This document shows positions 32,453 through 41,750 of a stretch of DNA of 64,000 nucleotides, piece by piece (positions within the stretch are counted from its first letter, which is position 1; every line of letters starts with the position of its first letter). The stretch comes from BOG-908 sp965198915. GTDB taxonomy: Bacteria; Pseudomonadota; Alphaproteobacteria; Acetobacterales; Acetobacteraceae. The stretch lies in the NCBI GenBank assembly GCA_965198915.1, contig CBDAQC010000006.1, positions 558,001 to 622,000 of the forward strand, in the 5' to 3' direction. The notes under the pieces were generated by a model. It saw only the letters and a program-made list of their open reading frames with translations, had not been told where the DNA came from and searched no databases. Position numbers and translations under genes: made by a program.

Positions 32453-33679
32453 TTACTCCGTCCGCTTAGCCAAACTCGCCCGCTCGCTACCAACCTCGTC
32501 CGCCGTGACGCCAGACGCACTATTGCCCCAGTTGTTACGAATATACGTGACCACGGCGGCCACCTCCGCGTCGTTCATCATCCAGCCGAACGCCGGCATC
32601 GCCGGGGCCGTGGGTGCCGCGTCCGTGCCGGCGCTTTTGGCACCTTGCAGCACCACGCGTATCAGCGAGGTCGGTGCGCGGGACTGCACCGAGGGTGCCA
32701 GTGCGATCGAGGGGAACAACCCCGCCACGCCCTCGCCATGCGGCGCGTGGCAGGCGGAACATTCGTCGGCGTAGATCGCCGCGCCATGCTGCATCGTGTC
32801 GGCGGCCGCACTGGCAAGCGGTGTGTCGTCCTGGCCCGGCAAGGATTTCAGATACGTCACCATCGCGTGCAGGTCGGCGTCCGTCATGTGCGCGCTGGAT
32901 AGCATCACTTCCTCCGCCATCGGCCCGGAGGCCGCGGCGTAGCGGTTGTGGCCCGATTTCAGGTAGGTGACCACGTCGTCCTCGCTCCACCTGCCGATAC
33001 CGCGCCGCACGTCATTGGTAATGTTGGGCGCGAACCAGCCTTGCAGCACGCCGCCCTGCAGCGCGTGCGCGGTGTCGTCGCCGCCGGCGATGTTCTTGGC
33101 GGTGTGGCAGGCGCCGCAATGCTCCAGCCCGGTCACCAGGTAGGCGCCGCGGTTCCATTCGGCCGATTTGCTGGCGTCCGGCTTGTATGGGCCGGGCGTG
33201 AAGAACAGCGCATTCCACGCGATCATGCCGGCGCGTATGCTGAGCGGAAATGGTAGCTGGTTCGCCACTACCTTGTTGTGCACGGCAGGGATCGTGGCCA
33301 GCCAGGCGCGTATCGCCAGGTCGTCTTCCGCCGTGGCGCGCGTGGTGTAGTTGTAGGGCATTGCCGGATAGACGTGCTGGCCGCCACGGCCGATGCCCGA
33401 TTGCAGCAGGCGGACGAATTCGTCGTCCGTCCAGCGGCCGATGCCCGTCTCCTCGTCCGGCGTGATGTTCGGCGCCACGATCACGCCGAACGGCGTCTCA
33501 ATCGGCCGGCCGCCGGCAAAGGCCGGGCCACCCGGATTGGTGTGGCAGGCGGCGCAGTCCGCCAGCGCGGTCAGGTATTTGCCACGCTGTATCAGCGCGA
33601 AATCCTCCGTGTCCGGCGAGGGCCCGGCGGCGCCGAGCAGGAGTGCGGGCAACAGGAAGGCGGCCGCAAGCCTACGCAT
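32453..33679 (-). CDS. Triheme cytochrome c subunit of a membrane dehydrogenase
   Basis: A 408-residue exported cytochrome with signal peptide MRRLAAAFLLPALLLGAAG and three c-type heme sites: CAACH, CGACH and CSACH. It matches the cytochrome subunit of gluconate 2-dehydrogenase, alcohol dehydrogenase and related GMC complexes, which pass electrons from the flavoprotein to ubiquinone in the periplasmic membrane. Its start lies within the last codons of the GMC gene (8-nt overlap), so they are coupled. No hydrophobic C-terminal anchor is clear. Confidence 0.92.
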   Translation of the reverse strand: MRRLAAAFLLPALLLGAAGPSPDTEDFALIQRGKYLTALADCAACHTNPGGPAFAGGRPIETPFGVIVAPNITPDEETGIGRWTDDEFVRLLQSGIGRGGQHVYPAMPYNYTTRATAEDDLAIRAWLATIPAVHNKVVANQLPFPLSIRAGMIAWNALFFTPGPYKPDASKSAEWNRGAYLVTGLEHCGACHTAKNIAGGDDTAHALQGGVLQGWFAPNITNDVRRGIGRWSEDDVVTYLKSGHNRYAAASGPMAEEVMLSSAHMTDADLHAMVTYLKSLPGQDDTPLASAAADTMQHGAAIYADECSACHAPHGEGVAGLFPSIALAPSVQSRAPTSLIRVVLQGAKSAGTDAAPTAPAMPAFGWMMNDAEVAAVVTYIRNNWGNSASGVTADEVGSERASLAKRTE

Positions 33680-35453
33680 GGACCAGCGGCCCCGGATTCT
33701 TCAGGTAGCGTTCGCGTATCGCCTGAGCCGTGCGGTAGGCCAGCGCGCACACCGTATTGGTGGGGTTGTAGCCGGCGTTCTGCGGAAAAGCGCTCATGCC
33801 GGTGACGAACAGATTGGGCACGTCCCAGCTTTGCAGGTAAGTATTCAGCGCGCTCTCCCCTGGATTCGTGCCCATGATCACGCCGCCGCATACATGGGAC
33901 GTCTGATACGACTTCATGCTGTACGGCCCGCGCCTCGGCTGTTTGACCACCTGCTGCGCACCCATCGCCTGGATGATCCCGGCGTATTTATCCGTGAGGT
34001 AGGCGCTCATCTTCAGCTCGTTGTCGTGGAAATCCATCGTCAGGCGCAGCAGAGGGCGGCCGAAGCGATCCTTGTAGGTGGGATCAAGGTCCAGGTAATT
34101 CGTCTTGTAGCTGTAGCAGCTGCCATGCACGCCGGCGCCCGCCATCACCGTGCTGTTGTAGTTGTCGCGCACCGCATGTTTCCAGCCGAGGCCCCAGGCA
34201 GGCGTGCCCGGCGGCACCGGCGTCGTCTCGATCGGGCGGCCGTTCGTCTGCACCTGGCCCATATAGCCGCCGCCCACGAAGCCCAGCTTGCTGTGGTCGA
34301 AATTGTCGCCGTTGAAATCGTCGATGCACATGCCGATGGAGCCGGACGCGATGAACGGGTTGAAACGGTACTTCTTGTCGTCGAAGAAGCCGATCGCCGT
34401 CGAGGCCGTCTGGTGGCTGAAATTGCGGCCGATCTGTCCCTGCCCGGTCTGCGGATCGTACGGCGTGCCGATGCCGGACAGCAGCAGGAGCTGCACGTTG
34501 AAGATGCTGAACGCGCATAGCAGCACCAGGTCGGCCGGCTGCTCCCATTCGTTGCCTTGGGTGTCCACGTAGATCACGCCGGTCGCGCGCTTGCCGGTGC
34601 TGTCCAGCTTGATACGCGTGACTTCGCATTGCGTGCGCGCCTCGAAATCCGGATGGCGCGTGATCACCGGCAGGATCGTGGTTTGCGGGCTGGCCTTGGA
34701 GTAGTTGCCGCAACCGAACCACTCGCAGAAGCCGCAGAATGTGCAGGGGCCGATCGTGACGCCCAGCGGGTTGGTGTAGGCCTGGCTCAGATTGCCGGAA
34801 GGCTGCGGAAACGCGTGGTAGCCCAGGTCGGTGGCCGCCTTGGCGAACAGCGTGGCGCTGTAGGGCTGTTTCTGCGCCGGCGTGGGGTAGGGCCGCGAAC
34901 GTGCGCCCTCGTACGGGTTGCCGCCCGGCTGCTTCTGGCCGCGCAGATTGCCGGTGGTTCCCGACGTGCCGCACAGATACTCGAACTTGTCGTAGTACGG
35001 CTCCAGCTCGTCGTAGGTCACGCCCCAGTCCTGGATCGTCATGTCGGCGGGCAGGAAGGACGCGCCGTAGCGCTCCGTCAGGTGGCTGCGCAGGGTGAAG
35101 TCGGTGGGCAGGAAGCGCCAGGTCTCGGCGTTCCAGTGCGTGCCGCCGCCGCCGGCCCCGTTGGGCACCATGAACGCGCCCCAGCTTCGCATCGGCAACG
35201 CCGTCTGCCCCGTGTTGTTGCGGAAGGTCAGCGTCGTCTGCTCGGGGCGCAGGAACAGCTCGTGGCGTATGCGGTAGCGCAACTCGTCCGGCGCGTAGGA
35301 CGGCGGAAAGCTGGTGGCCGTGTCGCGCCACGGGCCGCGTTCGATGGCCACCACGCGCTGGCCGGCCTGCAGCATCTCGTGCGCGAGGATCGATCCGGTC
35401 CAGCCCAGGCCGATGATGACGACGTCCGTGGGCGGAAGCTTGGTAGGTGTCAT
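33672..35453 (-). CDS. GMC family dehydrogenase, gluconate-2-dehydrogenase large-subunit type
   Basis: A 593-residue FAD flavoprotein. The dinucleotide-binding motif is VVIIGLGWTGSILAHEML; GGGGTHWNAETWR follows. A cysteine cluster CTFCGFCEWFGC (34710-34746) resembles the [3Fe-4S] site of FAD-glucose dehydrogenase-type enzymes. The C terminus holds the catalytic His region TSHVCGGVIMG and NAGYNPTNTVCALAYR. It oxidises a sugar or sugar acid in the periplasm; gluconate is the best guess but substrate is not readable. ATGA overlap with the small subunit upstream; 8-nt overlap with the cytochrome. Confidence 0.92.
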   Translation of the reverse strand: MTPTKLPPTDVVIIGLGWTGSILAHEMLQAGQRVVAIERGPWRDTATSFPPSYAPDELRYRIRHELFLRPEQTTLTFRNNTGQTALPMRSWGAFMVPNGAGGGGTHWNAETWRFLPTDFTLRSHLTERYGASFLPADMTIQDWGVTYDELEPYYDKFEYLCGTSGTTGNLRGQKQPGGNPYEGARSRPYPTPAQKQPYSATLFAKAATDLGYHAFPQPSGNLSQAYTNPLGVTIGPCTFCGFCEWFGCGNYSKASPQTTILPVITRHPDFEARTQCEVTRIKLDSTGKRATGVIYVDTQGNEWEQPADLVLLCAFSIFNVQLLLLSGIGTPYDPQTGQGQIGRNFSHQTASTAIGFFDDKKYRFNPFIASGSIGMCIDDFNGDNFDHSKLGFVGGGYMGQVQTNGRPIETTPVPPGTPAWGLGWKHAVRDNYNSTVMAGAGVHGSCYSYKTNYLDLDPTYKDRFGRPLLRLTMDFHDNELKMSAYLTDKYAGIIQAMGAQQVVKQPRRGPYSMKSYQTSHVCGGVIMGTNPGESALNTYLQSWDVPNLFVTGMSAFPQNAGYNPTNTVCALAYRTAQAIRERYLKNPGPLVHA

Positions 35454-36169
35454 ATGTGCCAATCCGGATGGGCGCCGATGCCGATGGGCGGGTAGGGGTA
35501 GGGTTCGTTGTGGCGGTCGATCCAGTCGCGATAGTCGTAGCGCGCACCGGGGAAGCCCAGCATCTTCCAGGCACACATGTCGCGGTTGCCGCCGTACACG
35601 GGGTCCGCCAGAAAACCCTGCGTGGTGTCGTTCAGGATCAATTCGAAAAAGCCGCGGCCGCTCGCGTTCTCCAGAACCAGCTTGCCGGATTCGAGGTCCG
35701 CGATGATGCCGTCCTGCTGCTGCCCGGTCAGTTGGGCGAAGCGTTTGCCCACGAACGCGTCGTGGCAATGCTTGTCCAGCGAGGCGAGCGACAGGCGGTA
35801 GCGCGTGTTCGGCGTCAGCGGAGACTGGTCGCCCTGCTCCTTGGTGCCGTCCTTGAACGGCGGGCGCATGTAATGGCCGCGCGAATTGCCGTAGGCGCCG
35901 GCGAGCTGGCGGTCGATATAGACGGCGCAGCCGGCATCCTTGCCGCCCGGCGTGTCTGGATCGGGCGGGATCAGGCGGTTCACGATCGCCTCCACGTCCG
36001 CACCTTCTTCCGGCGTGAAGAACTGCCACGGGCCGGGCGTCGCGGGCTGCGGCGGCTCCGCCTGGTCCGGCTCCCACGGCATGCCGCCGCGTATCACCCG
36101 GGCTTGCGCCGCAGTGGCGGCAAAGGCGGCGGTGGCGAACAGCACCGCGCGGCGGCTGACCAGGCGCAT
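35450..36169 (-). CDS. Gluconate 2-dehydrogenase subunit 3 family protein
   Basis: The 239-residue small subunit of the complex. A Tat-type signal is present (RLVSRRAVLFATAAFAATAA), so it probably carries the folded large subunit across the membrane, since the large subunit lacks its own signal. The core has FFTPEEGADVEAIVNRLIPP, GAYGNSRGHYMRPPF and FLADPVYGGNRDMCAWKMLG, as in subunit 3 family members. The start at 36169 is chosen at the signal peptide; the frame is open further upstream. First gene of the three-subunit operon. Confidence 0.9.
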   Translation of the reverse strand: MRLVSRRAVLFATAAFAATAAQARVIRGGMPWEPDQAEPPQPATPGPWQFFTPEEGADVEAIVNRLIPPDPDTPGGKDAGCAVYIDRQLAGAYGNSRGHYMRPPFKDGTKEQGDQSPLTPNTRYRLSLASLDKHCHDAFVGKRFAQLTGQQQDGIIADLESGKLVLENASGRGFFELILNDTTQGFLADPVYGGNRDMCAWKMLGFPGARYDYRDWIDRHNEPYPYPPIGIGAHPDWHI

Positions 36170-36524
36170 CCTCACCCGGCCTCGCCCGCGGCGCGATGTC
36201 CGGCAAATCTGGCAGGCGGGTTGTCTTTCTGCACGGCGCACCTCTTTGGGTGGCACCAGATAACCGCTGACCGCGTGCGTCTTCCTCAAACTTTTCCGTC
36301 AGCGGCTTGGGGTTTTCCCGCCGGCCGGTTCACGTACGGGTGTTGGCGGCGGCGCGCGGCGCGGCATGGATGCGGAAGATCGATCTCCGCGCCTGCACCG
36401 GTTGCCGCGAGGGCGTCAGGCCGCGCGTACGACGCGGCAACGGGGAACATTACGCCTGTGGCCGGGCAGCAATCCCGCGGGCACCGGATGCGATAGGGAT
36501 GCACCCCGGCCATGGAGCGCCCGC
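36170..36524. other. Divergent intergenic region
   Basis: About 355 bases between the dehydrogenase operon (minus) and the SDR gene (plus). It must hold both promoters. I see no repeat arm, RNA gene or strong hairpin. The open frames crossing it are extensions of the flanking genes. Confidence 0.4.
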
Positions 36525-37409
36525 ATGAATCCCCCCCTCGAACACCACACGCTCGGCCGCCTGGCCGGCCGCGTCGCCGTCGTCACCGGTGCGGCCCGCG
36601 GCATCGGCCGCGCCAGCGCGCTCGCGATGGCGCGCGAAGGTGCGGACATCGTGGGCATAGACATCGGCGGCCCGGTCAGCCCCACGATGGACGTCAAGCC
36701 CGCCGCCACGCCGGAGCTGGAGGAGACCGGCCGCCTGGTGCGCGAAGCCGGCCAGGAATGGCTGGCGATCACGCTGGACACGCGTGACCTGCCCGCCCTG
36801 CAGCGCGCCGCCGAGCAGGTGCGCACCGAGTTCGGCGGCATGGACATCCTGTTCGCCAACGCCGCCATACAGGGCTTCCGCTCCATCCTGGAGATGCAGG
36901 ACGCCGATTGGCACGACCAGATCGACGTGAACCTGACCGGCACCGCCAACACCCTGCGGGCCTTCGCGCCGCTGCTGGTGGCGCGCGGCGCCGGCCGCAT
37001 CATCGTCACCAGCTCCACCCAGGGCCGCCACGGCACCAAGAACGGCAGCGCCTACTCGGCCACCAAATGGGGCATCATCGGCCTGATGAAATCCGCCGCC
37101 CTGGAACTGGGCGAGCACAAGATCACCGTCAACGCGGTAATACCCGGCCTGATCGACACGCCGCTGACCCGCCACGAGGAACGCTACGCCGCCGCTATCA
37201 AAGAAAGCGGCGGCACGCCCACCGGCGATGAGGAAAAGGACGAGAAGACGGTGATCGAGTCACAGACGAAGAAGACGCCGCTGGGCGTGCCGTGGATCGC
37301 CCCGGAGGACGTAGCACCGGCGGTGGTGTTCCTGGCCTCCGACGAGGCGCGCATGATCAGCGGCGCCACGCTGGACGTGACCGGCGGCGATAGCGCGCAT
37401 TATCAGTAA
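36525..37409 (+). CDS. SDR family oxidoreductase (mycofactocin-coupled-SDR-like)
   Basis: A 294-residue short-chain dehydrogenase. Cofactor-binding TGAARGIGRASAL, NAAI, active site Ser in IIVTSSTQGRHG and YSATK (Tyr-x3-Lys). It has an extra segment after the second strand (GIDIGGPVSPTMDVKPAATP) and a C-terminal insertion, features seen in SDRs that hold their nicotinamide tightly and need an electron carrier such as mycofactocin. No mycofactocin genes are in the window. GGAG is 7 nt before the ATG. It diverges from the dehydrogenase operon. Substrate unknown. Confidence 0.85.
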   Translation: MNPPLEHHTLGRLAGRVAVVTGAARGIGRASALAMAREGADIVGIDIGGPVSPTMDVKPAATPELEETGRLVREAGQEWLAITLDTRDLPALQRAAEQVRTEFGGMDILFANAAIQGFRSILEMQDADWHDQIDVNLTGTANTLRAFAPLLVARGAGRIIVTSSTQGRHGTKNGSAYSATKWGIIGLMKSAALELGEHKITVNAVIPGLIDTPLTRHEERYAAAIKESGGTPTGDEEKDEKTVIESQTKKTPLGVPWIAPEDVAPAVVFLASDEARMISGATLDVTGGDSAHYQ

Positions 37410-37421
37410 GAGGAGCGGCTC

Positions 37422-38168
37422 TCAAAGGGAGACGGTCGCGGTGGCACCGCGCTCCATCTCCCCGATGATCGCCCGCGCCCCTGCCGCCCGATCTGCCGCT
37501 TCGAGTATCGGCCGTCCCACCACCAGGAAGTCCGCCCCGTTGGCAATCGCGGTCGCCGGATCCGCACTGCGGCGATGGTCGTGCGTGCGCCCGTCCGCCA
37601 GGCGCACACCGGGCGTGACAATCAGCAGGCGCTCCGCCTCCGTGCGGCCCGAGGCCGAGCGCAGCCGGGCCGGATTGTCGTGCGCGGACGCGATAACCCC
37701 GTCGCACCCGCAATCCAGTGCCGTGCGCACGCGCTGCTCCACCAGCTCCTCCACCGTAAGCCGATACCCCATCTCGGCCAGTGCCGCGTCGTCCATGCTC
37801 GTCAAGACGGTGATCGCCAGAACCTTCAGCGCCGAACCGCCCCGCCCGGCCACCGCAGCCTCGATGATCGCGCGGTCGCCATGCACGGTCACGAAGGTGA
37901 TCCCCCGCCCGGCCGCACCCGCCACGCCGCGGCGCACCGTCTCGCCTATGTCGTACATCTTGTAGTCGAGGAACACCCGCTTGCCGGCCGCCACCAGTTC
38001 GTCGATCAGCGCGTCCGTGCCGGGCTGGAAGAACAGCCACATGCCGATCTTGAAGAAAGACGCAACACCGTCGAGCTCGGCCACCACGCGCCTCGCCTCG
38101 GCCACGGTGGGCACATCCAGGGCCACGATCAGCCGGTCTTGCATGCGGGCGGGAAGCTGGCGGGGCAC
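37422..38168 (-). CDS. pyrF: Orotidine 5'-phosphate decarboxylase
   Basis: Converts OMP to UMP in the last de novo pyrimidine step. Starts (M)PRQLPARMQDRLIVALDVPT; the catalytic array is in VFLDYKMYDIGETV; the phosphate site is in IVTPGVRL and FLVVGRPI. GTG 38168 is preferred because GGAG lies about 6 nt upstream; ATG 38144 is an alternative eight codons in. 248 residues, TIM barrel. It is convergent with the SDR gene. pyrD is 34 kb away. Confidence 0.94.
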   Translation of the reverse strand: MPRQLPARMQDRLIVALDVPTVAEARRVVAELDGVASFFKIGMWLFFQPGTDALIDELVAAGKRVFLDYKMYDIGETVRRGVAGAAGRGITFVTVHGDRAIIEAAVAGRGGSALKVLAITVLTSMDDAALAEMGYRLTVEELVEQRVRTALDCGCDGVIASAHDNPARLRSASGRTEAERLLIVTPGVRLADGRTHDHRRSADPATAIANGADFLVVGRPILEAADRAAGARAIIGEMERGATATVSL

Positions 38169-38187
38169 GTACGACTCCGAAAAACGA

Positions 38188-38324
38188 AAGCAAGAAAGGC
38201 CTTCTTTTTTGCAAAAAAGAAGCAAAAAACTTTTGGTCACTCCCGGCGAACGCTGCAGCAGCCGCCGACAGGGAGCAAAAGTTTTTGGTTCTTTTGTGCA
38301 AAAAAGAACTGCTTGCTTTCTTCC
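38188..38324. repeat. AT-rich paired hairpin repeat unit
   Basis: Left arm 38188-38236 (AAAGGCCTTC..., TTGCAAAAAAG, AAGCAAAAAACTTTTGG) and right arm 38273-38324, where the stem uses GGTTC and GAAC. Both arms carry a TTGTGCAA/TTGCAA loop variant. The centre has GCCGCCGACAGGG. It lies upstream of pyrF and flotillin, both of which diverge from it. Confidence 0.9.
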
Positions 38325-38441
38325 TAACCTATCAACCCCCGCCACGGCGAACCCTGCACTGCAACATCTCGATTGCAAAACGGCCGCGCCGGGCGTCTGC
38401 TCAGGCTGAGCCCCATTCCGGGGCGAGCCGGACGCCTTGCC

Positions 38442-40358
38442 ATGCCTACCGACACCGAGCTGGTCTGGATTTACGTGATCCTGGCCGCGCTCGCCCTGCT
38501 GGTCCTGCTGCTGATCGCAGGCCAGACCTTCGTCTTCATCGCCAATGACAGCTTCGGCGTGGTGGAACGCAAATGGTCGCTGCGCGGCGGCACCGCGTCC
38601 GGCTTCATGGCGCTCGCCGGCGGGCCCGGCTTCCTGCCGCGCACCATTAAGGGCGGCTGGCACCGCTTCACGCCGTTCCAATACCGTGTCCACCGCCAGA
38701 AGCTGATCACCGTGCGCAGCATCGGCTACCTGTTCGCCCGCACCGGCGCGCCTTTGGCCGAAGGCCAGGCGCTGGCCGCCTGGCCGGCCGATGTGGACCC
38801 GGGTGATGCCGCCGCCTTCCTGGCGCAAGGCGGCCAGGGCGGACCGCAACGCCGCATCCTGCGCGCCGGCACCTACGCCATAAACACCGCGCTTTTCGTG
38901 GTGCTGACGGACGAGGGCGTGAGCCAGATAGCCCTCGGCGACACCGACAAGGCAAGCCAGCTCCACGCGCTGATCACGTCCCGCCAGGGCTACATCCCCG
39001 TGGTGATCGACAGTGACCGCGTGGCCATCGTCACCGTGCAGGACGGCCCCGCTCTGGAGCATGAGGAGATCATCGCGCCCACGGTGGGCACCGATGCCCG
39101 CCAGCCGGCCGCCTTCCACAACAGCTTCCAGGACATCCCCCGCTTCCTGGCCGCCGGCGGCAGGCGCGGCCGGCAAGAACAGGTGCTGGTTGAAGGCACG
39201 TATTACATCAACCGCCTGTTCGCCACCGTGGAGATGACGGCGAAGACGCAGATCGGCATCGGTAACGTGGGCGTCGTCGTCAGCTACACCGGCCCGAAGG
39301 GTGACGATTTGTCAGGCGAGGACTACCGCCACGGCCGGCTGGTGGCGCCGGGCCAGCGCGGCGTGTGGCAGACGCCGCTGCAGCCAGGCAAATACGCCAT
39401 CAACCCGTTCGCCCAGGACGTGAAGCTGGTGCCGACGACGAACTTCCAGCTCCGCTGGATCGAGAACTCCACCACGGACATGCACAACTTCGACCAGAAC
39501 CTGTCCGAGATACGGCTGATCACGCGTGACGCGTTCGAGCCGATCCTGCCGCTGTCCATCGTTGTCCACATCGCCCAGGACGACGCGCCCTACGTGGTCC
39601 AGCAATTCGCCGAGATCGGCAAGCTGGTGGACCAGACGCTCGATCCCATGGTCAGCGCCTGGTTCAAGGACGCCGCCCAGGAGATGACGCTGATCGAGCT
39701 GGTGGGAAAGCGCGCCGAGCTGCAGGCCAAGGCGCTGGGCGAGATGAAGGTGCGCTTCCAGAAATACCGCCTGCAGGTGATGGAGGTGATGATCGGCACC
39801 CCGCGCGCCATGGTGGGCGACAAGCATATCGACACCGTGTTCGAGCAGCTCCGCATTCGTCAGGTAGCGCGCGAGCAGGCCGCGACCTACGCCAGCCAGC
39901 AGGAGGCCGCGCTCAAGGAACGCGAGCTGAACGAGGCCCGCGCCATCGCCCAGCAGCAGACGGCGCTGACCGCGTCCAAGGTGGCCATCGCGGTGGCACA
40001 AAACGAAGGCGAGGCGCAGTTGCAGCGCCGCGGCCGCGAGGCCGAAGGCATCAAGATCACCGCGTCCGCCGAAGCTGAACGCACGCGCGTCAGCGGCCAG
40101 GCCGAAGCGGACCGCATACGTGCGGTGGGCGAGGCCGAAGCGTCCGCCACCAAGGCGCAGGCGGACGCGCTGGGCGGCCCCGAGGTGGCGCTGCGCAAGA
40201 TGATCGCGCAGATCGCGGCGGACGCGATGCAGCATGCGAGCCAGCCGCTGGTGCCGCAGTTCGTGATGGGCGGGGAGAAGGGCGCGTCCGGGATCGTGGA
40301 CATGCTTATGGCGATGTCGCTGGCGAATGGGAGTGTGGGGGCGGCTTTAGGGAAGTAA
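38442..40358 (+). CDS. Flotillin-like SPFH domain protein
   Basis: A 638-residue membrane-anchored scaffold. One N-terminal helix (VILAALALLVLLLIAGQTFV, residues about 11-30), then the SPFH/band-7 domain, and a C-terminal coiled-coil region rich in Ala-Glu (about 490-590). Flotillins organise membrane microdomains and have no enzymatic activity. ATG 38442 is used because the transmembrane segment follows; the frame extends upstream into the repeat. The TAA stop (40356-40358) lies within the first bases of the next repeat arm. Confidence 0.88.
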   Translation: MPTDTELVWIYVILAALALLVLLLIAGQTFVFIANDSFGVVERKWSLRGGTASGFMALAGGPGFLPRTIKGGWHRFTPFQYRVHRQKLITVRSIGYLFARTGAPLAEGQALAAWPADVDPGDAAAFLAQGGQGGPQRRILRAGTYAINTALFVVLTDEGVSQIALGDTDKASQLHALITSRQGYIPVVIDSDRVAIVTVQDGPALEHEEIIAPTVGTDARQPAAFHNSFQDIPRFLAAGGRRGRQEQVLVEGTYYINRLFATVEMTAKTQIGIGNVGVVVSYTGPKGDDLSGEDYRHGRLVAPGQRGVWQTPLQPGKYAINPFAQDVKLVPTTNFQLRWIENSTTDMHNFDQNLSEIRLITRDAFEPILPLSIVVHIAQDDAPYVVQQFAEIGKLVDQTLDPMVSAWFKDAAQEMTLIELVGKRAELQAKALGEMKVRFQKYRLQVMEVMIGTPRAMVGDKHIDTVFEQLRIRQVAREQAATYASQQEAALKERELNEARAIAQQQTALTASKVAIAVAQNEGEAQLQRRGREAEGIKITASAEAERTRVSGQAEADRIRAVGEAEASATKAQADALGGPEVALRKMIAQIAADAMQHASQPLVPQFVMGGEKGASGIVDMLMAMSLANGSVGAALGK

Positions 40359-40490
40359 GCAAGGCCTTCTTTTTTGAAAAAAAGAAGCAAAAAACTTTTG
40401 GTCCCTGTCGGCGGCTCACCGGAGAAGTCCGCGACAGCGGAGCAAAAGTCTTTTGCTTCTTTTCTTCAGAAAAGAAGGCCTTCCTTGCCT
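40351..40490. repeat. AT-rich paired hairpin repeat unit overlapping a stop codon
   Basis: Left arm 40351-40400 begins GGAAGTAAGCAAGGCCTTC and supplies the flotillin TAA stop. The right arm 40441-40490 ends adjacent to the MFS stop codon. The centre is self-complementary: CTGTCGGCGG... and GTCCGCGACAGCGG. Confidence 0.9.
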
Positions 40491-41714
40491 TCACTCGGAC
40501 GCCACGATCCGGTCCAGCCTGCGCAACCCCGGAAACAGCCCGGCCCACACCCCCGCCACCAGCAGCGTCCCCAACCCCCCGATCACCACCGCCGGCACTG
40601 CGCCCGCTAGCGCCGCCAGCGCGCCGCTCTCGAACTCGCCCAACTGGTTCGAGGAACCGATGAACAGCAGGTTCACCGCGGCCACACGCCCGCGCATCCC
40701 GTCCGGCGTGCGCATCTGCACCAGCGTGGAGCGTATCACCACGCTGACTACGTCCGCCCCGCCCAGCACCGCCAGGCAGCCGGCCGATATGGGCAGCGAC
40801 GTGGACAGGCCGAACACGATAGTCGCCACACCGAACACCGCCACCGCGGCGAACATCGCCGGCCCCAAATGCCGCGTCATCGGCCGCCTTGCCAGCCACA
40901 GCGACACGCAGAGCGCGCCCAGCCCCGGTGAGGCGCGCAGCACGCCCAGCCCGACCGGGCCGGCTCGCAGGATGTCGCCCGCGAATAGCGGCAGCAGCGC
41001 GGTGGCGCCGCCCAGCAGCACGGCAAAAAGGTCCAGCGAAATGGCGCCCAGGATTTCCGGACGCTGCCGCACGAAGCCGATACCCGCGAAGAAGCTGGCC
41101 AGCGTGGCGGGCGGCTGGGTGGTCACCTTTATCCGGGCCGGCAGCCGAGCGCTGGCGCTGGCGGCCATCAGGAAAGAGGCGGCGCAGGCGGCGTAGGCAA
41201 TGTCCGGCCCGGCGCCATAAAGCAGCCCGCCCAATGACGGCCCGGCGATGTTGGCGCATTGGAACAGCGATGAGGAGGCGGCCGCCGCACGCGGGTAGCT
41301 CGCCTGTGACACCAGGCTGGGGAGCAGCGCCTGCAGGCTCGGCGCCTCGAACGCGCGCGCGCTGCCGGTGGCCGCGGCCAGCGCATACAGCATGGCCGGC
41401 GTGGCGCCGTGCGTCAGCGTGATCACCGCCAGCGCCAGTGCGCAGACGCACTCGGCCCCCTGGCAGATGGTGGCTATGCGCCGCCGGTCCGACCGGTCCA
41501 CCACCGTGCCCGCCACGAACACCAGCGCCATGAACGGCAGGAATTGCGCCAGCCCGATCAGCCCCAGCGCCCAGGCGCTGTGAGTCAGCGCATACATCTG
41601 CCAGCCCAGGATGACGGCCTGCATCTGGTAGCCCAGCGAGGACAGCGCGCGGGCGCAGAGCAGGGCCAGGAAGCCGGGATTGCCTAGGAGCCTGGTCTGG
41701 GGAGGGGGTGCCAC
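40491..41714 (-). CDS. MFS transporter (EntS/MFS_3-like)
   Basis: A 407-residue major facilitator with about 12 hydrophobic segments. It starts near FLALLCARALSSLGYQMQAV; the loop 2-3 signature is VDRSDRRR. Between helices 6 and 7 lies PARIKVTTQPPATLASFFAG. It is related to enterobactin-exporter-type and drug-efflux MFS proteins; substrate unknown. The start is GTG 41714, after an AGGAG that is somewhat close. The stop sits against a repeat arm on one side and another unit lies upstream. Confidence 0.85.
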   Translation of the reverse strand: MAPPPQTRLLGNPGFLALLCARALSSLGYQMQAVILGWQMYALTHSAWALGLIGLAQFLPFMALVFVAGTVVDRSDRRRIATICQGAECVCALALAVITLTHGATPAMLYALAAATGSARAFEAPSLQALLPSLVSQASYPRAAAASSSLFQCANIAGPSLGGLLYGAGPDIAYAACAASFLMAASASARLPARIKVTTQPPATLASFFAGIGFVRQRPEILGAISLDLFAVLLGGATALLPLFAGDILRAGPVGLGVLRASPGLGALCVSLWLARRPMTRHLGPAMFAAVAVFGVATIVFGLSTSLPISAGCLAVLGGADVVSVVIRSTLVQMRTPDGMRGRVAAVNLLFIGSSNQLGEFESGALAALAGAVPAVVIGGLGTLLVAGVWAGLFPGLRRLDRIVASE

Positions 41715-41750
41715 ACGCTCCTGGATGCATCCGGCGGGCGTGTTTCACAA

